In this document: piece by piece, positions 16,973 through 24,595 of the stretch
Layout of the letters: every line of letters starts with the position of its first letter
Position numbering within the stretch: the stretch's first letter is position 1
Source of the DNA: Pedobacter hiemivivus
GTDB taxonomy: Bacteria > Bacteroidota > Bacteroidia > Sphingobacteriales > Sphingobacteriaceae
Assembly (NCBI RefSeq): GCF_004331685.1
Contig: NZ_SJSM01000003.1
Coordinates: forward strand, 310,001-374,000
Direction of reading: 5' to 3'
Length of the DNA stretch: 64,000 bases
The notes under the pieces: generated by a model
What the model was told of the DNA's origin: nothing
The model's database searches: none
What the model saw: the letters and a program-made list of their open reading frames with translations, nothing else
Position numbers and translations under genes: made by a program

Positions 16973-17859
16973 ATTAAAGCCGTCAGGTAACTGGCTAGTA
17001 TCAGCACCACGTATTGCAACAACATGGTTCCATCGATATAAAAGAAGTAGTAATATTCATTCTTTTTGATATTGGATTTGAAAATTAACCAGCCTGTAAG
17101 CAGGAGGGTTAAGGTTAGTGCAATAATATCTGAAATAGAAGCTTGCCTAAACAGCAATAATAACGCTAAGTAGCCTACAAGTAGGAACTGGCAGAAGATA
17201 TATGCTTTTTTTTCGCCTAGCATTACAGGGATGGTTTTCAAGGCATAAAGTTTGTCTTGAAATAAATCCCTGATGTCAAATGGGATGGTAATTGCTGCTA
17301 CAAACAGGAAGCGCTTGGCAACTAGTAATAAGGTTTCTGCTGTTGAAATATTGATCTGATAATTATGTTCCAGCTCTACCACGGGGAGCAGTACGCAGCT
17401 TACAGACCATACCAGAGCGATTAAAAATAGTTTGATGCCCGGAATATTTCGCAGACCGATTTTTTGGTTGTTAAGCGTTAAAAAGGGGATATTATAGCCT
17501 AAAGCAAGTACTGCAGTAAATATCATGAGTAGTTTAGCCTCAATACTGAGATAAAGCAGGCCTAATGGGATTAGACAGAGTACCGAAATGAGGGTAATGG
17601 ATATGATTAGCCTATGATGCGAAAATATCCATCGTACCCTTGCGTATGGTGAGTTTTTGGGGTCTTGAGGCTTAGACAGCAGCATACTGAAATTATAGAT
17701 GCCGATAGTGCCGAAAAATATAATAGCCAGAATGTACTTGTCGGGCGCTACATTTAATAAGTGATAAGTAATCAGCCCTTGAGCAACAGCGCAAATTGCA
17801 ATAAACAAATTGCTGAAAAGCAAAAAGTCAAGAATTGGCAAGAGCACTTTTTTAATCAT
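16969..17859 (-). CDS. UbiA-like integral membrane protein lacking the first Asp motif
   Basis: This 296-aa protein has about nine hydrophobic helices. The second Asp-rich signature of UbiA prenyltransferases is clear (PFDIRDLFQDKLYALKTIPVMLG). At the place of the first NDxxD motif it reads YNFSMLLSKPQD, so one half of the Mg-diphosphate site is not conserved. It could be a degenerate prenyltransferase or a family member with changed chemistry. The substrate is unknown. It lies 19 bp downstream of the metallophosphoesterase gene on the same strand and converges on the response regulator with a 4-bp overlap. Confidence 0.75.
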   Translation of the reverse strand: MIKKVLLPILDFLLFSNLFIAICAVAQGLITYHLLNVAPDKYILAIIFFGTIGIYNFSMLLSKPQDPKNSPYARVRWIFSHHRLIISITLISVLCLIPLGLLYLSIEAKLLMIFTAVLALGYNIPFLTLNNQKIGLRNIPGIKLFLIALVWSVSCVLLPVVELEHNYQINISTAETLLLVAKRFLFVAAITIPFDIRDLFQDKLYALKTIPVMLGEKKAYIFCQFLLVGYLALLLLFRQASISDIIALTLTLLLTGWLIFKSNIKKNEYYYFFYIDGTMLLQYVVLILASYLTALI

Positions 17860-17878
17860 GTTTGGTATTTGGTTTGAA

Positions 17879-19138
17879 TTAGGCTCGCTTTAATTCAAAT
17901 ATCGTTATTTCCGGCAAGATTCCAACTCTTCCGGGGTAGCCTAAAAAGCCGTAGCCAACATTTACATAAAGTTGTTGCTTTTGTTCCTGATACAAACCAG
18001 CCCATTCCTTATAAATATACTGCACCGGGCTCCATTGGAACCTTTCAGTTCTTACTCCAAATTGCATCCCATGGGTATGGCCACTAAACATGGCATCTAT
18101 TTGTGGGTATTTTTCAAGTACCTGTCCACGCCAGTGCGAAGGGTCATGAGAAAGGAGTAGTTTAACCGGTAGATCGTCGGTATTTTTAACTGCAAGGTCC
18201 ATGCGTCCGTATTTTGGAAAACGGCCCATTCCCCAGTTTTCGATGCCCAGGATACCGATTTCTTCACCATCAACCTTTAACCTTCTGTTTTCGTTCATCA
18301 ACAGATCCCAGCCCATTATTTCGTGTGTTTTTATCACATCCTGCAAGTTCTTTGCCTTGGCAGCAGATGGAGCTTTGCCAAAGTGGTAATCTCCATAATC
18401 GTGATTACCCAGTGTTGAGTATACCCCTAGTGGCGCTTTTATTTTTGAAAAGATATCCTGATACCCGCGCATTTCTGAAGCCATATCATTGACCAAATCA
18501 CCTGTGAAGAACACAAAATCAGGCTTTTCTCCAAGCAACATTTCAACACCACCAAGTACCGCCTTAGGGTTGTAAAAGCTACCCGAATGGACATCGGAAA
18601 TCTGGGCCATTTTTATACCATCAAAAGCTTTTGGTAAATTTGGAAGGATAAGGGTTTTACGTTTTATTTTGTAATCATAGGCGCCAGATACAATTCCCCA
18701 GCTTAATGAGGCTAGCGGTACTGCAGCGGTAAGCATCCCTGCTTTAACAATAAAAGCCGAGCGGCTAATAGGTGAAGCTGCATTTATAGCGGTAGTAGAT
18801 GGACTTGTCTGTTTTTCTTTTCTTGCTAATCTTATCAGCTTAATAAAACCTCTTCTTAGGTCGTCAATCAATAAAAAGGGTAACATGACTACCTTGCAGG
18901 CGACAGTCAAAAAGAAGGCCACCAGAATAACAGCTCTTACGGTAAGGTATAGATTTAGATAAATCCCCGCAAAAACACCTACTACCAGGCCAATGGTATA
19001 AGTCCACCAAAGTATGCTAAATAGTTTTTTTGTACTTGGCTTCCAGCTTTTAAAAACTGATAATATGGCACGGTAGCAGTAATAGTCGAATATTAAAAGG
19101 AAAACGGATAAAAATATGATTAGGGGTAATCGGCCCAT
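17879..19138 (-). CDS. Membrane-anchored metallophosphoesterase (YaeI/YkuE-like)
   Basis: This is a 419-aa protein with several N-terminal hydrophobic helices (about residues 3-105, plus another near 135-155). The catalytic domain shows the five metal-binding blocks: MAQISDVHSGSF, FFTGDLVND, LGNHDYG, LLSHDPSHW and MFSGHTHGMQ. These define a calcineurin-like dinuclear phosphoesterase with the catalytic side facing the periplasm. Relatives cleave lipid-linked or small phosphoesters such as UDP-diacylglucosamine; the substrate here cannot be told. It is followed by the UbiA-like gene, suggesting linked lipid-phosphate chemistry (inference). Confidence 0.88.
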   Translation of the reverse strand: MGRLPLIIFLSVFLLIFDYYCYRAILSVFKSWKPSTKKLFSILWWTYTIGLVVGVFAGIYLNLYLTVRAVILVAFFLTVACKVVMLPFLLIDDLRRGFIKLIRLARKEKQTSPSTTAINAASPISRSAFIVKAGMLTAAVPLASLSWGIVSGAYDYKIKRKTLILPNLPKAFDGIKMAQISDVHSGSFYNPKAVLGGVEMLLGEKPDFVFFTGDLVNDMASEMRGYQDIFSKIKAPLGVYSTLGNHDYGDYHFGKAPSAAKAKNLQDVIKTHEIMGWDLLMNENRRLKVDGEEIGILGIENWGMGRFPKYGRMDLAVKNTDDLPVKLLLSHDPSHWRGQVLEKYPQIDAMFSGHTHGMQFGVRTERFQWSPVQYIYKEWAGLYQEQKQQLYVNVGYGFLGYPGRVGILPEITIFELKRA

Positions 19139-19174
19139 AGTTAAATATGTTGTTTTAATTGAAATTGTTGTTTG

Positions 19175-20653
19175 TTAGTCTTCGTCTTGCATATTAATGT
19201 TAAACAGACTGTCGAACATGTCTGAAAAGCCAAAGCCTCCAGCCAGGTATTTTTTATTGAGTTGAGAGTATTCGGCTAGTCCATGTAAGACTAATTCCAT
19301 CAGCAAGAATATTTGGTTTTCATATGCTTTTGGATGATAAAACTTTACCAATTCAAATAGTCCATCAACTTTCATCAATTCCTTTTGGTATTGAATGTTG
19401 TTTAAGTTGTCGGCTAGATCTAATGTGTTGCCTTCTGTAAACCAGTGTGTAATCTTTTCATAAGGATTGCCTTGCTTATCTTTCTTAACTTTTTCCGGGT
19501 CGGGGAAATAATTGGGAAAGAACGTTTTGATGGCCTTCCCGATAAGTGTGTGGGCAACTTTAGCGGGGCCTTCCAGTTCTCCTTCATAAACTAGTTCGAT
19601 TTTTCCGGTTATAGCAGGAATGATTCCGGTAAGATCTGATAAGCGGACTTCAGTGTTTTTTTCTCTTTTAAGGAGCATTCTTCGTTCTGCGGTACTGATT
19701 AGATTCTCAAAAGCAGCAATACTAAGTCTTGCAGAAACACCTGATTTCTGATCAATAAACTCACTTTTTCTAGCTTCGATTGCTACTTGTTCAATAAGGT
19801 TTCTGATCAATCCGTCGGAATGAACTTGTTTCAGTCTTTCTGGACTTATCCTGGTTTCCTGGCGGGTGATCTCTCTAGCAATTTCTATTGTTTTAGGATA
19901 ATGGGTAAGGATCTGGCTTTCAATACGGTCTTTTAAAGGGGTAACGATAGAACCGCGATTGGTATAATCCTCTGGATTTGCAGTAAACACAAATTGAACA
20001 TCAAGTGGTAAACGAAGTTTGAACCCCCTGATCTGGATATCTTTTTCTTGTAGCATATTAAACAGTGCTACCTGAATCCTGGCTTGGAGATCGGGTAATT
20101 CATTAATTACAAAGATGCTTCGATGGGCTCTTGGTATCAATCCAAAATGGATCACACGTTCATCGTTATAAGTAAGTTTTAGCGTAGCGGCTTTAATGGG
20201 ATCTATATCGCCAATTAGATCGGCCACTGTAACATCTGGCGTAGCTAGCTTTTCAGTATAACGTTCCGAACGGTGTTGCCAGCTGATAGGTGTATTGTCG
20301 CCATGTATTAATATTTCATGCTTGGCATACCATGAAATGGGATTAAGAGGATCATCAAAGATCTCGCTTCCACCTACATATGGGATATATTCATCTAATA
20401 AATCGACCATTAAGCGAGCAATACGGGTTTTTGCCTGTCCACGTAAACCGAGTAACAGGATATTGTGACGGGATAAAATAGCGGTGTGCAGTTCGGGTAT
20501 AACAGTGTCGTTATAACCTAAAATGCCCTGAAACCCATCCGATCTGGCTTTGAGTTGCTTAATCAGGTTTTTACGGAGCTCATCTTTAACGGATAAGGAT
20601 TTATATTTGGCTGCTTTTAGGTCGCCAAGCGTTTTTATCGTGTTGTGGTCCAT
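19175..20653 (-). CDS. MoxR/magnesium-chelatase-type AAA+ ATPase
   Basis: This cytosolic AAA+ protein of 492 aa has Walker A at residues 69-77 (GLRGQAKTR) and a Walker B/sensor region in SIFVINELPDLQARIQVALFNMLQE. It then has FVFTANPEDYTNRGSIVTPLKDRI, typical of MoxR and Mg-chelatase subunit I. An extra C-terminal helical region follows (about 330-492). It sits 26 bp after a VWA-domain gene. Such MoxR/VWA pairs act as chaperones that remodel or insert metal into partner complexes; the client here is unknown. Confidence 0.87.
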   Translation of the reverse strand: MDHNTIKTLGDLKAAKYKSLSVKDELRKNLIKQLKARSDGFQGILGYNDTVIPELHTAILSRHNILLLGLRGQAKTRIARLMVDLLDEYIPYVGGSEIFDDPLNPISWYAKHEILIHGDNTPISWQHRSERYTEKLATPDVTVADLIGDIDPIKAATLKLTYNDERVIHFGLIPRAHRSIFVINELPDLQARIQVALFNMLQEKDIQIRGFKLRLPLDVQFVFTANPEDYTNRGSIVTPLKDRIESQILTHYPKTIEIAREITRQETRISPERLKQVHSDGLIRNLIEQVAIEARKSEFIDQKSGVSARLSIAAFENLISTAERRMLLKREKNTEVRLSDLTGIIPAITGKIELVYEGELEGPAKVAHTLIGKAIKTFFPNYFPDPEKVKKDKQGNPYEKITHWFTEGNTLDLADNLNNIQYQKELMKVDGLFELVKFYHPKAYENQIFLLMELVLHGLAEYSQLNKKYLAGGFGFSDMFDSLFNINMQDED

Positions 20654-20679
20654 TTATATCTTTGTTCTTTAATCCTTAT

Positions 20680-21777
20680 TTATCTTACAGTTTTTCTTCT
20701 ATTTTTAATATAATCCTCAAATATATACTCTCCTAATCCAGTTAGGGAACTGTAAAATGCCCTTCCGCCGTTTACTTGTGTAAACTCCCGGACAAACTGT
20801 TGTAGGTATGGATCCTGAGCAATCATAAAGGTTGTAATGGGGATGCCGAGCCGCTTACACTGCGCAGCCATATTTAGGGTTTTACTGATCACTTTCCTGT
20901 CCAGCCCCATGCTGTTTTTATAGTAACGCCCGTTTTCTTTTAAACAAGTAGGCTTACCATCGGTGATCATAAAAATCTGTTTGTTATGTGTTTTACGTCT
21001 GCGCAGTAAGTCTGTTGCCAATTCAAGCCCCGCATAAGTGTTCGTGTGGTAGGGGCCAACTTGTAAATAAGGCAGATCTTTAACCGAAATGGTCCAGGCA
21101 TCGTTACCAAAAACTACAATATCTAAGGTGTCTTTCGGGTAACGTGTTCTAATTAACTCAGCAAGCGCCATGGCTACCTTCTTGGCGGGCGTTATTCTGT
21201 CTTCACCATATAAGATCATAGAATGAGAGATATCAATCATAAGCACAGTCGAAGTTAGCGTTTTGAAATCCTTTTCCTCTACTTCAAGATCCCGTTCTGT
21301 TAACGTAAAGTTACCGATACCATGATTGATCTGTGCATTGTGAATAGAGGCCGTCATATCTATTTGATCCAGACTATCCCCGAATGTGTATTCCCTTCTA
21401 TCAGCATTTTTTTCTTCGCCAATACCAGACAGGTTACTATTGTGATTCCCTCTTCCTGCTTTTTTTAGTTTGCCGAAGATCTCTTCCAGGGCCGACTTAC
21501 GTATGGTTTGTTCCGTTTTAGCGGTGATGCTGATCTTTCCATTTGTTGGAGATTCTGTGATGTAGCCTTTATCCTTCAGGTCATCAATAAAATCACCCAT
21601 AGCATACTCATTATTGGTCAATTTGTATTGCTTGTCCAATTCATTCATCCATGCCAATGCTTCGCCGGCATCACCTGCCGTATAATTGAGCAGTTGAGTA
21701 AATAAATTTAGCAACTCATTAAATCCTCCGCTTGGGGAGTCATCAGGCTTATAGTCAGAAAAATGGTACCCTCTCAT
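20680..21777 (-). CDS. VWA domain protein, partner of the MoxR ATPase
   Basis: This 365-aa protein has a C-terminal von Willebrand A domain (about residues 175-350). The MIDAS metal site is intact: DISHS (Asp182, Ser184, Ser186), then PKDTLDIVVFGNDAW and MITDGKPT. The N-terminal half is helical and charged with no known domain. No signal peptide or membrane segment is seen, so it is cytosolic like the ATPase. Gene order VWA then ATPase, 26 bp apart, supports a two-component chaperone unit. Confidence 0.86.
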   Translation of the reverse strand: MRGYHFSDYKPDDSPSGGFNELLNLFTQLLNYTAGDAGEALAWMNELDKQYKLTNNEYAMGDFIDDLKDKGYITESPTNGKISITAKTEQTIRKSALEEIFGKLKKAGRGNHNSNLSGIGEEKNADRREYTFGDSLDQIDMTASIHNAQINHGIGNFTLTERDLEVEEKDFKTLTSTVLMIDISHSMILYGEDRITPAKKVAMALAELIRTRYPKDTLDIVVFGNDAWTISVKDLPYLQVGPYHTNTYAGLELATDLLRRRKTHNKQIFMITDGKPTCLKENGRYYKNSMGLDRKVISKTLNMAAQCKRLGIPITTFMIAQDPYLQQFVREFTQVNGGRAFYSSLTGLGEYIFEDYIKNRRKTVR

Positions 21778-21860
21778 ACTCTCGATATAAACGATTTATC
21801 GAAGGTAAAAGTTTCTGGTATCAGTAATGTTATGTCGTTGTAAAAATACCGGGCGGTTAA

Positions 21861-22742
21861 TTATTTCGGTTCGCCGTTAGCTAAAGCCTTTTCTGCCCTT
21901 TTTATTGCTAAACGTTCTCTCCATTTTGCGTACGGAGCCTTAAAAGCCATTTTTAATACACTGTCTAGTCCACCTTTAATAGCGAGGTTAAAAACGCTTT
22001 GTGCTTTTCTGGTTAAAGAGGCATCCCAGGCCCTAAGGCTTAGGGAGAAAGAACCATCCAGGTACTTCATCCAATGCCACATGCCAGTTGGCATAAATAA
22101 AGTATCACCATGTTCAAGGAATACTTCATATCCTTCTACACCTTTTAAAGCGGGGAATTTCTCGAAATCAGGATTGGCCACATCATAATCCTCTAATGCG
22201 TAAGTTGCATTCGGGATGCAATACAGGCGTTTTTTCCATTTATTGTCGAACAATATAATGTGTTTTCTGCCGCCAAAGTGGGTATGGAAAAGGTGGGGCA
22301 GATCAATATCGTAATGTAAAAAAGTAACAGAATTTGAACCGCCAAAGAACATGGCCGGCATACTTTCAATAAAGCCCCCCATCAAGTCTTTAGGAATAAC
22401 AATGTCATCCACAAGGTTAGGCACGTGCTTAAATAGGTTGAAGAAAAAGATTCGGAGTTCGGTTGGTTTAGACTTGATCAGGTCCAGATAATCGCCAAAG
22501 CGCATTTCTGCAACTGATGCATTGATGGGCTTAGAGGGGTCGGCTTTGGAGTTGTCCATCAAACTCACGTTCACATCTCCTGCTATTTGCTTCAGGTAGT
22601 CGGTTGTCCATTTTTCTCTGGCAGGCCAGGTCTTGGTTAAGCCTTTGATGATTAAAGGACGACGGGCATCCAGATAATTTTTTTTAAAATCAGCAAGGCT
22701 GATGCTTTCAACGGTGTCTACCGGCTTTAAAATAAAGCTCAT
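21861..22742 (-). CDS. Cupin_8/JmjC-type Fe(II)/2-oxoglutarate oxygenase, copy A
   Basis: This 293-aa protein has the JmjC/cupin_8 layout: RRPLIIKGLTKTWPAREKW at the N-terminus, then FLHYDIDLPHLFHTHFGGRKHIILF with His143 and Asp145. GDTLFMPTGMWHWMKYL supplies His223, completing the iron-binding HxD...H triad. The Lys after the second strand (GRKH) is a likely 2-oxoglutarate contact. It is probably a protein or tRNA-modifying hydroxylase of the FIH/TYW5 type, with unknown substrate. It is a tandem paralogue of the gene immediately upstream. Confidence 0.87.
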   Translation of the reverse strand: MSFILKPVDTVESISLADFKKNYLDARRPLIIKGLTKTWPAREKWTTDYLKQIAGDVNVSLMDNSKADPSKPINASVAEMRFGDYLDLIKSKPTELRIFFFNLFKHVPNLVDDIVIPKDLMGGFIESMPAMFFGGSNSVTFLHYDIDLPHLFHTHFGGRKHIILFDNKWKKRLYCIPNATYALEDYDVANPDFEKFPALKGVEGYEVFLEHGDTLFMPTGMWHWMKYLDGSFSLSLRAWDASLTRKAQSVFNLAIKGGLDSVLKMAFKAPYAKWRERLAIKRAEKALANGEPK

Positions 22743-22801
22743 ATGTTTAATAATACGATACCTGTTAGCGGCTTAATGCCGATTACTGATCCTATTTAAA
22801 A

Positions 22802-22809
22802 CAAACTTA
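22802..22809 (-). promoter_or_regulatory. Possible -7 box (TAAGTTTG) for oxygenase copy A
   Basis: TAAGTTTG on the minus strand matches TAnnTTTG and lies about 60 bp upstream of the copy A start, in the 84-bp gap between the paralogues. No -33 element was found at standard spacing. It suggests that copy A can be transcribed independently. Confidence 0.35.
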
Positions 22810-22826
22810 GAGATTTTTTTTGTAAT

Positions 22827-23711
22827 CTATTCATTAGGTTTTTTTCGTTTTAGTGCTCGGTTGGCTCTTTTTACAGCCAGTTCTTCTTTCCAGCCCATAT
22901 ATTTTTCTCTGAAATTGGCCTTCATAAAGTCATCGAACTTGCGTTGGAGGGTTAAGTTGTATAAACTTCTTGCTTTTACAGCCCAGGATTTGTCCCATGC
23001 CCTTAAACTGATAGAAAAGGAACCATCCAGATATTTCATCCAATGCCAGTATCCAGTAGGCATAAACAGCGTGTCGCCATGTTCAAGAAATGCTTCTACC
23101 CCTTTAACGCCTTTTAAGGCAGGGTATTTATCGAAATTGGGATTTTCTACATCATAATCCTCCAGTGCATAGGTGGCGTAAGGTATTTGGTATAGACGTT
23201 CTTTCCATTTGTTTTCGAACAAGATCACATGTTTACGCCCGTTAAAGTGGGTATGGAAAATATGGGCCATATCAATGTCGTAATGTAAAAATGTAACGGA
23301 GCCTTTGCCGCCAAAAAACATATTCGGGTAGCTGTCTAAAAAGCCGCCCATTAAATCCTTTGGGGCTCTGTAGTCTTCCAATAGTTTGGGCGCTTGCTTA
23401 ATTGGGTCGAAAAGGAATATACGTAAGTCTGTTGGTGTATGTTTTATCAGTTCTATATAGTCGCCAAACTTCATCTCTGCTGCCGGAGCATTAATCGGCT
23501 TAGATGGATCTGCTTTGGAGCTATCGTAGAGTGATACAGTTTGATCACCAACTACTGTTTTCATGTAATCTAGATTCCATTTATCATGGGCTGGCCATTC
23601 CTTAGACCTGTTTTTTATGATAAGTGGTTTGCGGGGATTTAAATAATGTTTTTCAAAATCTGTTTTATTGATATCATTAACGATATCAATAGGAGTTAAG
23701 TCAAACTTCAT
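22827..23711 (-). CDS. Cupin_8/JmjC-type Fe(II)/2-oxoglutarate oxygenase, copy B
   Basis: This 294-aa protein is closely similar to copy A along its full length. Shared stretches include SKADPSKPINA, FLHYDID, HTHFNGRKHVILF, YALEDYDVENP, LKGVKGVEAFLEHGDTLFMPTG, YWHWMKYLDGSFS and SLRAWDKS. The HxD...H iron triad is complete. The C-terminal tails differ most (MKANFREKYMGWKEELAVKRANRALKRKKPNE). The pair arose by tandem duplication and has diverged enough that different substrates are possible. Confidence 0.87.
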   Translation of the reverse strand: MKFDLTPIDIVNDINKTDFEKHYLNPRKPLIIKNRSKEWPAHDKWNLDYMKTVVGDQTVSLYDSSKADPSKPINAPAAEMKFGDYIELIKHTPTDLRIFLFDPIKQAPKLLEDYRAPKDLMGGFLDSYPNMFFGGKGSVTFLHYDIDMAHIFHTHFNGRKHVILFENKWKERLYQIPYATYALEDYDVENPNFDKYPALKGVKGVEAFLEHGDTLFMPTGYWHWMKYLDGSFSISLRAWDKSWAVKARSLYNLTLQRKFDDFMKANFREKYMGWKEELAVKRANRALKRKKPNE

Positions 23712-23734
23712 ATAAATAAAATGTTAAGATGAAG

Positions 23735-23742
23735 CAAAATTA
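23735..23742 (-). promoter_or_regulatory. Possible -7 box (TAATTTTG) for oxygenase copy B
   Basis: TAATTTTG on the minus strand fits TAnnTTTG and lies 24 bp upstream of the copy B start. No -33 element was found at standard spacing. Confidence 0.3.
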
Positions 23743-23833
23743 TATAAACAAGAATTGGAAGGAAATTGTTAGCTCAAAAATTAAAAACACTTGACAAATG
23801 AGCTCATCTTCTCTATATTTTTTAAATAAAAAT

Positions 23834-23858
23834 GGCCGGCACCTCCCCAGGGCCGGCC
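23834..23858 (-). terminator. Terminator after the fasciclin gene
   Basis: A 7-bp all-GC stem (GGCCGGC at 23834-23840 with GCCGGCC at 23852-23858) has an 11-base loop. In minus-strand orientation it is followed by a T-rich stretch, placing it correctly as the terminator of the fasciclin gene, which ends at 23885. Confidence 0.75.
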
Positions 23859-23884
23859 TTCACAAATCCCCCTCAACTTCTTTT

Positions 23885-24436
23885 TTATTTAGGCATTAAT
23901 ACGGTGTCTACTACATGTATCACACCATTTTTTTGCATTACGTTGGCAATGGTAATGGTTGTGCTACCACCTTTTTCGTCTTTGATCATTAACTTTTTAC
24001 CTTCCATCCAGGCCCAAAGTTTACCGCCGCTAACGGTGGTTAATTCTGCTTTGCCCTTTCCTTTTTTGATGGCTTTTTCAATCTCAGCAGCAGTCCAAGT
24101 ACCTGCTACTACATGGTAGGTTAATATTTTTGTTAAAGTGGCTTTGTTTTCAGGTTTTAATAGGGTCGCGATAGTTCCGGCGGGTAGTTTATCAAATGCT
24201 TCGTTTGTTGGCGCAAAAACTGTAAATGGTCCAGCTGATTTTAAGGTTTCAACCAGGCCTGCAGCTTTAACCGCTGCAACTAATGTAGTATGGTCTTTAG
24301 AGTTTACTGCATTGTCTACAATGTCTTTAGTCGCATACATGGCCGCTCCACCAACAGTAGGATTTTTTTGAGCGTAGACTTGTGTCGTGCATGCCATAGC
24401 TACTAAGGCAATTACTGAAAGAAATATTCGTTTCAT
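23885..24436 (-). CDS. Secreted fasciclin-domain protein
   Basis: This 183-aa protein has a signal peptide (MKRIFLSVIALVAMACTTQVYA). One fasciclin (FAS1) domain fills the rest: the first conserved box is LKSAGPFTVFAPTNEAFDKLPAGT, then LTKILTYHVVAGTWTAAEI, and the second box is NGVIHVVDTVLMPK at the very C-terminus. FAS1 domains mediate adhesion and carbohydrate or protein binding. Single-domain secreted forms are common in Bacteroidota. It is a single-gene unit with its own terminator. Confidence 0.92.
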   Translation of the reverse strand: MKRIFLSVIALVAMACTTQVYAQKNPTVGGAAMYATKDIVDNAVNSKDHTTLVAAVKAAGLVETLKSAGPFTVFAPTNEAFDKLPAGTIATLLKPENKATLTKILTYHVVAGTWTAAEIEKAIKKGKGKAELTTVSGGKLWAWMEGKKLMIKDEKGGSTTITIANVMQKNGVIHVVDTVLMPK

Positions 24437-24595
24437 GGTTTCTGTTTTATAAAGGCAGATACGAGGAAAGCTTTACGGTGGATTTTTTACGGTCTATTTT
24501 TTGTATTTTTAGTTATAGTAATATTTTTTTTGCATTCAGTTTAATCCTTATTGGATTTCTATTGTCATAGCATTATAATCAAATTGTAACTTAGT

